Source: Diphasiastrum complanatum
Taxonomy: Eukaryota; Streptophyta; Lycopodiopsida; Lycopodiales; Lycopodiaceae
Direction of reading: 5' to 3'
Length of the DNA: 64,000 bases
NCBI GenBank assembly: GCA_029204225.1
Contig: CM055111.1
Coordinates: 26,257,540-26,321,539, forward strand
In this document: one piece after another, positions 48,517-59,100 of the stretch
Numbering within the stretch: the first letter of the stretch is position 1
How the letters are laid out: each line of letters starts with the position of its first letter
Translations under genes and position numbers: made by a program
Notes under the pieces: model-generated
Seen by the model: only the letters and a program-made list of their open reading frames with translations
What the model was told of the DNA's origin: nothing
Database searches by the model: none

Positions 48517-49544
48517 AGCTCATCAAAAAATCTTGTTCCTAGCAAACACCTACACCTTCCCATGAGGTTGATTGTATATCCTATGCCATAGCTATCTACC
48601 TTATAGGAGGGGTACATTTATTATGTAAAAGACACTTGAGTATGTTCTAGTGGAGCCTATTTGCAATACTATATCTTGACAAGGAGTATATCTTATGACT
48701 CAATGTTAGACAAGCTCATTAAGGATGATACATAAGCAATTAAGTTTGCTATGTTTTTAGTAATGGTACAAAGCCTTGCCAAACAAAATGTATGATTAAG
48801 TTGTTTACAAATTAAAATTACATGGAAATGAAGTTCGTCCAAAAACAACTTTTCAATTTAAATTTTCAACATCTAGGTCAAAATCACTCCTTATGAATAT
48901 AGGAGGTAATTTATTTCATTGAGGGGTGTGCAATTGAACTTAAACTTGCGTCAAGAATATAAAACTTTTTCATGTATTGCATTCATTCAACTATTGTGTG
49001 CTTGCATGAATAAAGATGTCACATTTTTGAATTCATCTTTTGAGTTAAAGTTTGTTGATACAAGTTCACAATTTGTAAACTTTGTGAGTGAGTTCATTTA
49101 TCTTATATTGAAATCTAGTACATGCCCAAACTTGGTTCTTCTCTAACAATCTTCAATTCATTAAACATGAAAAACTCTTTACAATCTAAGTTGTAGCTCA
49201 AACTTAACAATTGTTAGTCCAATATCTGTCTCTACCACTCCATTTTATACATTAGTTGTTGATAGATCACTTGATTCTATATTCAAGCCTAAAAGGGCTA
49301 GGCTATAAGGAGTAATCTACTCTACCCTCTAACATGCGAAGCACCTAATTTTTTAATACTTGAGGAACGAAGTTAAGGTCAACCCCGTTGGAAGAAGGAA
49401 ATGATGCTCGATAGAGAAAAGACTTGCATTCGATAGATGCACTATTGAGCTCTGCAGAATAATCCTTCTCCTAATGTAAGACTACACCTATTAAATTCGA
49501 ACAAAACTATCGTGACTATTGCCACGTTGATTCTAGCTTGTTTT
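48517..49544. other. Intergenic, nothing recognised
   Basis: AT-rich, with no element ends seen. A short plus ORF (48919-49146) has no family features. Confidence 0.3.
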
Positions 49545-49605
49545 TAATCTTCATCCCACTGTTTATCTAGCTCTACGGATTTTCCCGTGTCTTTATACAG
49601 TCTGC
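49545..49605 (+). repeat. Fragment of the Co5 LTR
   Basis: CACTGTTTATCTAGCTCT and CCGTGTCTTTATACAGTCTGC match 53925-53985 in the Co5 3' LTR with few differences. The match stops at 49605, where coding sequence of At3 begins. The reading frame that starts at 49587 therefore has LTR-derived first codons. Confidence 0.75.
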
Positions 49606-50242
49606 TCGTATCTAAAGCATTTGAAAACAATATTTTTTCTGCTTTGAATGAGTATCAAAATAAGCTAGACTCAATTAACATTTTTGATGTTAAAGAAGTT
49701 GTTCCTAGCCCTAATTCAATCCCTCTTAGATTCTCCAGTCGAATATTATTCCCTGATCTGTGGAAAATCTACACGGATTGGGAAGCTAACTAAACCCGTT
49801 ATTTGGAGGAAGTTAAAGCAAATAATATAATTCGCTCCACTGATCCAATAACCAGACCATACCATACTTACAATTATGTAAATATTGGTTCTCTCACTTT
49901 CTATGCACTTCTATCCATTCAACAATTGTACATTAAAGAGAAATTTTCAAAATATACATATGCATCCCTCTCACTGACTGTCCTTTCTGCTGAGATGTCT
50001 GAAATCTTGTCTAAGGATAGTTGGTACACTCATCTTGTAAATAATACATTGATCAACAACCCTCTTGAACCATTGGGCAATCGTGGAATGGGAGGTTATC
50101 CAAATCTATCTTTTCAAGAAGATTACAATCAGAAGAATAACTATTTCCTTGCTACAAAAGGGATGACCCTCGAACAAGTTAATGAAGAAAATGAAGCCCG
50201 AGCAAAAGCCATTTTCCATAGAAAGCCAGCCATCAGGAAGTG
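49606..50242 (+). pseudogene. C-terminal end of an Athila-like extra ORF (At3)
   Basis: Two segments in adjacent frames read a diverged version of the At2 C-terminal domain: FPDLWKIYTDWEAN (At2: YPELFSLYVDWERN), TYNYVNIGSLTFYALLSIQQ (At2: CTYSFW, FGTFATKTLFF), LEPLGNRGMGGY (At2: LEEFGNLPVGQY). It then has its own tail with EQVNEENEARAKAIFHRKP and ends at TGA 50240-50242. One stop near 49791 interrupts it. Everything upstream of this domain is missing. Homology is judged from order and spacing of short matches, so it is less certain than the At1-At2 relation, but the polypurine tract and LTR that follow support it. Confidence 0.65.
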
Positions 50243-50287
50243 ACAAAGGTGATTGTGAGAAATTTGTTTGCGAGCCGCTGCACAGCT

Positions 50288-51275
50288 GAGGAAGGGGATA
50301 TGTGGAGCCTCATGATCCCACATTATCCAAAGTTATTGTTTTATATTGTAAAAAATTTCAATTTTTATATATGTAAATATGCTATAGTGCCTAAATTCAT
50401 GTAAAGGCCTATTTGCATCTTGTAAATTCACTTTCAAGTTAGAACTCGCGACGTTTAGAGACACATTAGCAGATCTCAACCAACATCTTAACGGTTGGTA
50501 AACGTCATTCAGGCCAGTGTTCGTTCCTACAAGGTCAACACTTTGTGCCATTGTACAGACGCACAGATTCGAGTATCAATAGAGAGAAGAGAGCCAGTTT
50601 CTATAAGCTTGAGCATTCTTTCCCTTTGCCATCTCTCACAACATTACTTCTTATCAATTGAGCGAATACACTCTGAACGATCTGTAACTGTTTGTGATAC
50701 TTGTCTGTCTGCATCACACATACTTTCATTTCTTACTGAATTTTAGCTACTCTAACTTGGATTTTCAGGCGTCACCAGAAAGCAACAATTCTAACTAATG
50801 TGTGCAGGGAATTAGCCGAAGCTGTTAAGCATAACCATAAGCAGAACTTCTTTCAATTCTGAATGAGCTATGTATTCAGATAACGAATTTGTCTGGTGCT
50901 CTGTTCTGTTTGCTTCCTGTGATAAGAACTAATTCTCTATGTTCGATTAAGAGAAATTATGAGCCAATTCGATTCTGTTTGATGAATCTATTTGCTACTT
51001 GATGTCTGATCTGATTGCTTACTGTCATTCTAAGAGCCTGGAAGATAAAGTAACCTTTATAATCACAGACCTTGACCAAATCGTTTCAACATTAGTGTTT
51101 CTGGATGCCAATTTACCCAAATATCTTTGGATAACCAGATATGTCGCTGTAGTATTCACTGTGAATATTACACATCACATTCCATTCACCTTCTTACATA
51201 CACTTATCATACAAAAGAAGAGATTATTCTCTCTCTTGGGGAACGATCATACCTTTTATACTATTTAATTCATTG
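50288..51275 (+). repeat. Polypurine tract and 3' LTR of At3 (right end approximate)
   Basis: GAGGAAGGGGATA (50288-50300) and the start TGTGGAGCC at 50301 copy the At1/At2 arrangement. Inside, an AGAGAGAAGAGAG word near 50580 lies where the other LTRs have their GA seed. The right part shares GGGAACGATCATACCTTTT with the At2 LTR end. The terminal CA was not pinned down; copia Co5 coding sequence begins by 51300. Confidence 0.6.
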
Positions 51276-51299
51276 ATTTTGTAAAATTCTATAATGACT

Positions 51300-53865
51300 A
51301 GGCCAACACAAGCAAAAGGTCTGTTAGATGTTGTTCATACAGATATATGTGGACCTATGCAAACTTCTTCATTGCTAGATGCAAAGTATTTCATTACCTT
51401 TATTGAGGAATTCTCCAGAAGAACAGCTGTTTATTTCATTAAACAGAAATCAGAGGCTTTCGTCAAGTTCTGACAATTCAAAGAGCATGCAGAAAATCAA
51501 ACTAGCAAACGAATCAAAGCACTGAGGTCAGGGAGAATATATCTCCATCGAATTTAAGGAGTATTGCCTTAACAACGGCATTGAGCAACAATACATTACC
51601 TCCTATTCGCTTTAGTCAAATGGTCTTGCTGAGAGAAAGAATAGAACCTTAGTTGAATCGGCAAGGTGCATGTTATCACATGCAATACTTATGAAGTCCT
51701 TCTGGGCTGAAGCTGTTTCAACAAAAACCTATATTCAGAACAGATGTCCTACTAAAGATCTCTTAGACAAAACACCATTCGAACTTGGACAGGTACCAAA
51801 CCTTCTCTATCAAACTTACGAGTTTTTGGATGTACTGCTTATGCGCAGATTCCTCATGATCTTAGGAAGAAGTTCGACTTCCAGAGTATCACATGTATTT
51901 TCATCAGCTACACTACTTCAGATTAAGCCTACAAGTTGTTCGATCTCATCGAGTCGAAGATATTCACTAGCCGGGACATAATCTTCATCGAAGATCAGTT
52001 TCAAGACCTTAAGTGTAAAGGCACAGCCCATCTAGCTGACCTATCAGATTCTCCTGACATATTGAACTTTCTAGTTCCTCAGTCGACTATTCCCCTTGAA
52101 GGACCAAACTCATCTACTCTTGACGAACAACAAATCAATGCCGAATCAGAAGATGATGATGTTGTAGTTCGACAACTACAGTATGATGAAAATGATCAAC
52201 TTCCTTTATTTTTCAGAAGATCATGAAGAGCTAGCAGACCACCTATCATGTATATCGACGAGTCTGCAGCCTACCTTGTTCACGAGCTGACGACTATCAA
52301 AGAGGCACTCAGTCAGCCAGATTTTGATATCTGGAAAGAAGCTATGGATAAAGAGTATTTGTCTCTTATCAAGAACTAGACATGGACAATTGTTGAATTA
52401 CCTGCTAGCAAAAATGTAGTTGATTGCAAATGGATTTTCAAAGGCAAGTACAAAGTAGACGAAAGCATTGACAGAAGAAAAGCCCGACTTGTCGCCAGAG
52501 GATTTTCTCAGGTATAAAATGTCGATTACATTGAGACTTTCAGTCCAATAGTCAAACATTTTTCTATTCGACTTTTATTATCGTTTGCTACTGCAACAAA
52601 TTTGGAAGTACATCAAATGGATGTACAGACAACATATCTCAATGGAGTTATTGAAGAGGACATGGTGCAACCCGAAGGTTATATTATCGAGGGTAAAAAC
52701 AATCATGTGTGTAAACTCCATAAGGCACTTTATGGCTTGAAGCAATCTGCTCGAGCATGGTTTCAAAGGATCAATACTTTTCTTATCGATCACGGCTACA
52801 CACCTAGCTCTCCATATTCAAATGTTTACTTCAAGACAATGCAACAATCTTTTATCATTATCACTTTGTACGTGGATGATACATTGCTTTTCAGCAAGAG
52901 TACCGATCTGATAAAAGAAGACAAGACAATGCTATCTTTTGAATTCGACATGACCGATCTAGGCGAAGCTCATTTTGTCTTGGTATTCAAATCTACAGAG
53001 ACAGAAATCGAAAGTTGATCTACACTACTCAACAGAGGCACATCTACAATATGTTAGTCAGATATAATCTGATTAGTTGCAAGTTAGCTCTCTTACCAGT
53101 GGAACTAGGTCTCAAATTGTCAAAGAACCAAGGTCCTCAAACAATTCAAGAGAGGAGCAGATGCGTGAGTATCCTTACCATTCTATTATAGGATCTCTTA
53201 TGTACGCAATGATCTATACGAGGTCAGACACAGCTCTTGCAGTCAGCTCTCTTAGTCAATAGATGACCAACCCTAGTGTAACACATTGGAAGGCTCTTAC
53301 TAGAGTCATGAGATATCTTTGAGCTATTATGGACTTTTGCATTTGTCATAGAGCAGTCGACAACGACAAACTCAATTTACTCAGTGGTTTTACAGATGCA
53401 AGTTGGGCAGGAGATGTGGAAACTCGTAAATCCACTTCCGGATTTACATTCTTCCTCAACAATGGTCCAATTTTTTGGAACAGTCGCAAGCAATCTTTGA
53501 TAGCTCTATCTTCCACTGAATCAGAGTATATCGCAGTCTCACAAGCTACAAAGGAAGCGGTTTGGTTGAGAAACTTACTTTTAGATATCAGTCTGAATCA
53601 ATCTGCTCTGACATTATTATTTTGTGATAATCAAAGTGCCATTGCCTTATCAGCCAACCCTAGATTTCATTCTAGGAGTGAGCACATCGAACTGAAGTAT
53701 CACTTTGTCAGAAGCAAAGTTCTCAACGAAGAGGTCAGATTGCAGTACTGTCAAACACAAGATATGATAGCAGATATTTTTACCAAAGCATTAAGCTTGG
53801 ATGCGCACAGAAGGTTTTGTGTAGAACTAAGTATAAAGGTCAAGGCATTCATGGATTCAGATTAA
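51300..53865 (+). pseudogene. Ty1/copia integrase, reverse transcriptase and RNase H, Co5
   Basis: It begins inside integrase (AKGLLDVVHTDICGPMQ; ITFIEEFSRRTAVYFI). The second acidic region is scrambled by shifts near 51530-51610. It continues with ERKNRTLVESARCM and the linker (PQSTIPLEGPNSSTLDE). Reverse transcriptase: WKEAMDKEY, KWIFKGKYK, LEVHQMDVQTTYLNGVIEED, LYGLKQSARAWFQ, and YVDD at about 52875. RNase H: DASWAGDVETRKST, ALSSTESEYIAVSQATKEAVW, CDNQSAIALSANPRFHSRS, DIFTKALSLDA. It ends at 53865, just before AAGAAGGAG and the LTR. Gag, protease and the integrase head are replaced by At3. Several stops are present, but RNase H (178 codons) is intact. Confidence 0.93.
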
Positions 53866-53872
53866 GAAGGAG

Positions 53873-55052
53873 TGTTGGATTATTCTCCTTCCTACTAATC
53901 GGCTAATCGATTTTTTATATTCATCCAACTGTTTATCCAGCTCTGCAGATTTTTCCGTGTCTTTATACAGTCTGCAGAATTACAAGTGTATTTATAGTCT
54001 GTAGAAATATACGGAGTTTGACAACAGTCGCATTTTCTCTCTCTAGTACAAATCCGACAGTGTCGCCTGTCAAGAATCTCATGTAAAAATGCAGTGTCAG
54101 CTTTTCCGCATTTTTTGTCTGTCATGAATTGTAGTGTCACCTTTTTCTCTGGTCAAGAATTGCGTGTAAAAAGGCAGTGTCGCTTTTTCGCATTTTTCGC
54201 CTGTCAAGAATTACGTGCAAAAGTGCAGTGTCATTTTTTTTCGCATTTTTCACCTATAAAAAATTACGAGTAAAAATGTAGTATCACATTTTTCACCTGT
54301 GGCAGTTTACGTTCATTTATGCAGACAGACTGTTTACGACCAATTATCACCGCTTATCAGCAAGTAACTTTTGAGAAGAACTGGATGAATGTCAGCGGAC
54401 TTCAGCCAACTGGCAATCGCATTTGACGACCTAATTACTTAGTATAAATCAGCTGTTCATACATCTCATTATTAGTTAGATCAATGAAAGATCAATATTG
54501 TGAATTGTGAAGGAGTTGAGTGTTATTACACGACGCTTCTTGCGCTCTCATCAAGCAAATTGTTCACAATAAAAAAGTATTGTTGTTAGCTCTCTATCAA
54601 GCTTTCAAGCTTGAACTCTCTTGAGCATTCTAGTTCAGTCTTTTAGAGATTTATTTTAGAGTTGCTATTGCGCTACTGGTTATTAGCATATTGCTTATTT
54701 CAGACTTATTCTCAGTTACTCAGAGACAACTTTAGAGTGCGCGATTTCTATCTGCTATTGTCTTGCACTCATTAGCATCTGATCTTGTTTTTACGAATCA
54801 ACACTATTTCCTTATTGCGTTCAATTTGTGTCAGAATGCATGCATCTCTGTATTGCTTTTGTAACTGATAGAAATTGTCTGAGAATTCAATACTTTATGT
54901 TTGGCTACATAATCGCTTAGTGTCTAGCAAGAGTTAGTTGCTAAAGATTGAACGTGATTTCCATCACTATTGCTTTGTTCAATTTTTGATAGGCGTAGTC
55001 ATGCATTGGAAGTAGGAAGTTTCCACATTCTATTACTCACCTATTTCCGACA
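53873..55052 (+). repeat. 3' LTR of Co5
   Basis: It starts TGTTGGATTATTC right after the purine tract AAGAAGGAG and ends CCGACA, like the ACGACA end of the Co1 LTR. From 54040 to 54310 it holds four to five degenerate units built on AAAATGCAGTGTC, CGCATTTTTCGCCTGTC and AAGAATTACGTG, roughly 60 bp apart. A TATAAATCAGC box near 54443 fits a promoter. Length about 1,180 bp, long for a copia. Confidence 0.75.
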
Positions 55053-55520
55053 TAAGTTTCACAATCACACTGCTTCCTTTGTCGCTTGAGAGACAACGAT
55101 ATATTCTGATATTGTAGATGATAGAGCTATTGAGGTTTGCTTGCGATTGTTCCATGGAATTGGACCAACATTGAGGAAGAATATAGATTCAGATGTGGAT
55201 CTACACCTCCTGCCCAACTTGCATCCGAATAACCACTGAATATATGGAGCTTGTTGCTGTCGACTGCTCCATAACAGATGCATTGGTCCGTAGTAGCTCG
55301 AATGTATTTCATAACTTTTATAAGAGATTTCCAATGTATAATACCAGGATTAGCCATATACCAACTTAAGGAAATGCTTCTTGGTTTCCAAGGGGAGGCT
55401 CGAACCTGGGACCAAAGAAACTTTGGATGCCAAGCCAACCAACTGAGCCAACCCCGTTGGGTAACTTAAGGAAATGACTAAAGAAGCTATGTATGGTCTT
55501 TCACTTATGTGTGTGTTAAT
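55053..55520 (-). pseudogene. Ty1/copia RNase H fragment Co6, interrupted by a SINE
   Basis: Minus-strand translation from about 55520 reads RPYIASLVISLSWYMANPG, then IIHWKSLIKVMKYIRATTDQ, CICYGAV, SGYSDASWAG, RKQTSIALSSTISEYIVVSQ and ATKEAV, which is the region between reverse transcriptase and the middle of RNase H. Trp and Arg codons just beyond have become TGA. The frame crosses the SINE at 55377-55462 once one copy of its 14-bp duplication is set aside. It is the closest relative of Co5 RNase H in the window but runs in the opposite direction. Confidence 0.85.
55377..55462 (-). mobile_element. tRNA-derived SINE, 86 bp, with 14-bp target duplication
   Basis: On the minus strand the sequence has a polymerase III A box (TGGCTCAGTTGG) and, 40-50 bases on, a B box (GGTTCGAGCC), as in tRNA genes. 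The flanks repeat AACTTAAGGAAATG exactly (55363-55376 and 55463-55476). It does not close into a cloverleaf with paired ends, so it is not a tRNA gene. It ends in GAAACCAAGAAG without a poly-A tail and has no tRNA-unrelated body, which makes it unusually short for a SINE. Confidence 0.8.
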
Positions 55521-55784
55521 TACAATTTCAAAATTGCTTTCTAGATCTCATTTATAGCCAAGTAGTGTAAAAATGTGAACATAGTTTTGGCTTAATCCTC
55601 TTAAGACCTATTCCAACTACAAGAGTGAGGGTGTGAGTGACCTTTGTAAAAAGAAGTGCAACAACAATTGTGATCACCCTTTCGTACTTAAATCATTTCA
55701 GAGTGCTTAAAAAGCAAAATGGGAGACCCACAGTTTTCAAGGGTGATTATGTTTTGTAGATGCAAAATCCTTTGAAAAAAGCTC

Positions 55785-56020
55785 AGTTTTGAAAACGTTG
55801 ATTATGTTTTGTGAATTCTACTGCATAATGGTTATCTGAAAAAGCAGCCACTATCCTTTATGCAATGGAATGAGTTGTGCAAATGACATTGTGCCCTATA
55901 AAAGATCATATTTTGAAAACGTTGATTATGTTTTTCGAATTCTACTGCATAATGGCCATCTGAAAAAGCAGCCACTATCCTTTATGCAATGGAATGAGTT
56001 GTGCAAATGACATTGTGCCC
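55785..56020 (+). repeat. 124-bp tandem duplication upstream of the dCMP deaminase gene
   Basis: The unit starting TTTTGAAAACGTTGATTATG begins near 55787 and again near 55911; the end word CATTGTGCCC occurs at 124 bp spacing, the second ending at 56020. The copies differ at only a few positions (for example TGGTTATC against TGGCCATC). A weaker third match lies at about 55735. The array ends about 145 bp before the start codon at 56164, so it probably forms part of the promoter or leader. Confidence 0.85.
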
Positions 56021-56163
56021 GATAATATCCTCGCCCATGACTCTTTACTCGGCAGAATGCCTGGCACTCATTCTTTAAAAAAAAAAAACATGCTTTATTT
56101 CTTGGCAATAACGGCATTCCCCATGCTGCTGATGAGAACTTGAGAAGAGCAGCAATGCTGGAG

Positions 56164-59100
56164 ATGGCGTCTTCTTCTTTGCTGAGCTTGCGAGAGCTAC
56201 TTCTGATTTCCGGAGCAGCAGCATTCGGAGGAACGCTGGTAGCTGCTGCTTTTGGTGCCGTGCTTCTTTTCTCACGTACTACACACTCTCTCAAATCCTC
56301 CTGTCATGGGGGAGAGTTTGCTTCCTCATCAGGATGGAGCAATAGGCCATCTCCAACACATGCTTTGATCCTGGTAGCCTTATACCGTCTCTTAGTATCA
56401 TCTGAATTTCAATCTGTATTAAGAGTTCGCTTTCATTAGCCAATGTCTAACTCTGAGTTTTGCAGCAGCATGCTGATGATTTGAAGTCACCAGAAGCAGA
56501 CGAGCTCACTGATGAGCCTTGCACTAGCCAAAATAATATTTCACAGCCTCTATTGAGAGCCTCAAGGAAAGATGATCCTGAATGGAGTGGCAGTGCATTA
56601 TGTGCAAATGCAAATGTAAGTAGTGAAAGGCTAGGAGATGTGGGTGCTATAGTTGATGGCAATGAGGAGCCAGTCTTGTTGGAGTCATTTTGTTTCCCTA
56701 AGAAATTTAAAGCAGATCCACTAGATCCAGCAAAGAGGAAAGGGTAAGATTTTTGCAAAAGAAAAAGGTCAGTTCTTTCCATTATGCAATAAACTTTACT
56801 ACGATGACACACTATTTTTGCTCTATTTGAAGAAAGATTTTGAATCAATATCGTCAAAATGCCATGCTTTTAAGATATTTGAAGCTACATAAAAGAGTGG
56901 CTGTTGAAATTCTGTACTTAAGGGTTGGACATTGATGCCACTTGGCACTCAGGTGCATATATGGGCATAGAACATTTAGAACAATCGTTTTAGAATCCAA
57001 GTTCATAAAGATGTTCAGAATGGCTTGCTACTTGCCTTTTTCTCATGTTCATGATAGGCTATGCTAAACAAAGAGCCTTCCATTAAGGAGTATTTGTTTC
57101 ATATTATATAGGGATATAAGTTCCGCAAATCATCTCTAGACCATGCACATTATAACGGTGTACATGGCCCTTGTAGGTTGTGTAACCTTATGCTTCTTTA
57201 GTTCTTATCCCTTACCTAGGATGGATGATCTAATGGATCGTCTCAATGGAGCTAAGTATTTCTCCAAGATTGACCTTAGATCAAGATACCATCAGATAAG
57301 GATTAGGGACAAGGATGTTCTTAAGACTGGTTTTCGAACCAGGTACAGCCATTATGAGTTTGTAGTTTTACCTTTTGGACTCACAAGTGCACTTGCCACT
57401 TTCCAGCATATGATGAATGATGTTCTTCATCCATATCTAGGAAAGTTTGTGGTGGTGTATTTGGACGACATAGTTGGAACCTTGGGGAGCATGAAGAGCA
57501 TCTTTGTATTGTCTTAGGCCTCCTAAGGCAAGAAAAGCTCTATGCGTAGGAGTCGAAATGTGAGTTCTTTCAAACTAAAGTCAAATACCTGGGCCATATC
57601 ATATCTGTTCATGGTACCACATGGTTTCTCAGTTGATGTCAACGAACATCAATAAACTTCTCTAGCATTGATGGTACAAAGGTAGTCAAATTCTCCAATT
57701 CAACCAGTTCACCTTCCGGAATTAGGAAATCCTTTCGACTAAGTCGCTCTTTTAAATGACTTACGTGGAAAACATGATGAACCCCAACTCCAATCGAAAG
57801 ATCTAGCTGATAAGAGACTCAGTTGATTTCTTTACAAACTTGTATGGACAGCTATATCGTGGAGATAGCTTATGACATTTTCCCGTCCGCAATACCTTAG
57901 AATCTTTAAAGATTTTAAGAGACACCCAAGGTTCCGACCTCAAATTCTTGAGATGCACAACCGCGGTTAGCATAAAACTGAGCTCTATCTGAAGCGATTT
58001 TAATGCTTTCTTGGGCCACTTCCAACATTTCTTGCATATCTCGCAGAAAATCCACTACAATTTGCACCTTGAGACCTTTGAATCCGACAGAAACTGGCGA
58101 ACGTGGCTGAAAGCCATACATTGGCATAAAAGGAATGAATCCGATGGGTGAATGCTTCACACTATTGTGTGCGAACTCAAGCATTGGGAGATACTTTTCC
58201 CAATCAAACAGTCACTGAGAGACATATGCTCTAAGCAATTCTTCCATCGTCTAGTTGATACGTTCTATCTACCCATCAGATTCTGGGTGATCTGAAGAAC
58301 TTTCAAGTTTATCAAAAATTGACTGCCAAAACTTGCCAATGAATTTGGAGTCATGGTCACTGACAATATCATTCGGCAAGCCATACAATATGAACAACTT
58401 TTCAACGAAAAGGTGGGCTAGTTCAAATGCCTTGACAATTGATGTAGTTGGTATAAAATCTCATCTCTCCTCAAGACGAGATTTTTGCCACTTCAAATCT
58501 TGATGGATTTTTAGCAGAAAACAGCTCATCTTCAGCTTTACAAGTTGCTGTTTTTTCATCTATTGATTGGGTGATTGATAGCGGTGCCACATGCCATATG
58601 ACTTATCACAAAGAAGTCTTCACAAACTTGTAAAAATGCATGATGGAAGCAAAGTTCAAGGTGCTGATAACACCTCTTATCCTATCAAAGGTATTGAGTG
58701 ATCCCCATTATCTTACCCAATGGTGAGGAGAAGTACATTCGTAATGTACTTTATGCTCCAAAAATAAAAAAGAATCTCATTCCGGTGTCTACAATTATGA
58801 ACCAAGGATTGGTTGTGGAATTCAAAGAAGACAAATGTCTTATCAAAGACCCAAAGAGATCTCTTATGATCATTGCTTCGGGAACATTACGTGGTGGATT
58901 GTTCCTTATGGATATGTATGAGCGAAGAGCTTCATCATCTTTTTGTCTTGTTGCATCAAGTTCACATTCTTTGGAGTTGGTTAAATTATGGCATGCTAGG
59001 TTTGGACATCTCAACTTTGCTAGCTTGAAGACGTTGAAGAGATTCAATATGGTTGAAGACATTCCTAATATTGAGCATCCCGAAAAACATGTATGCGAAA

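Noticed and set aside
53895-54140. A minus-strand Cys-rich ORF in the Co5 LTR
   Set aside because: Its Cys pairs come from translating the LTR tandem repeats; no independent support.
55377-55462. A functional tRNA gene
   Set aside because: A and B boxes are present, but the ends do not pair as an acceptor stem, no proper anticodon arm forms, and a target duplication flanks it.
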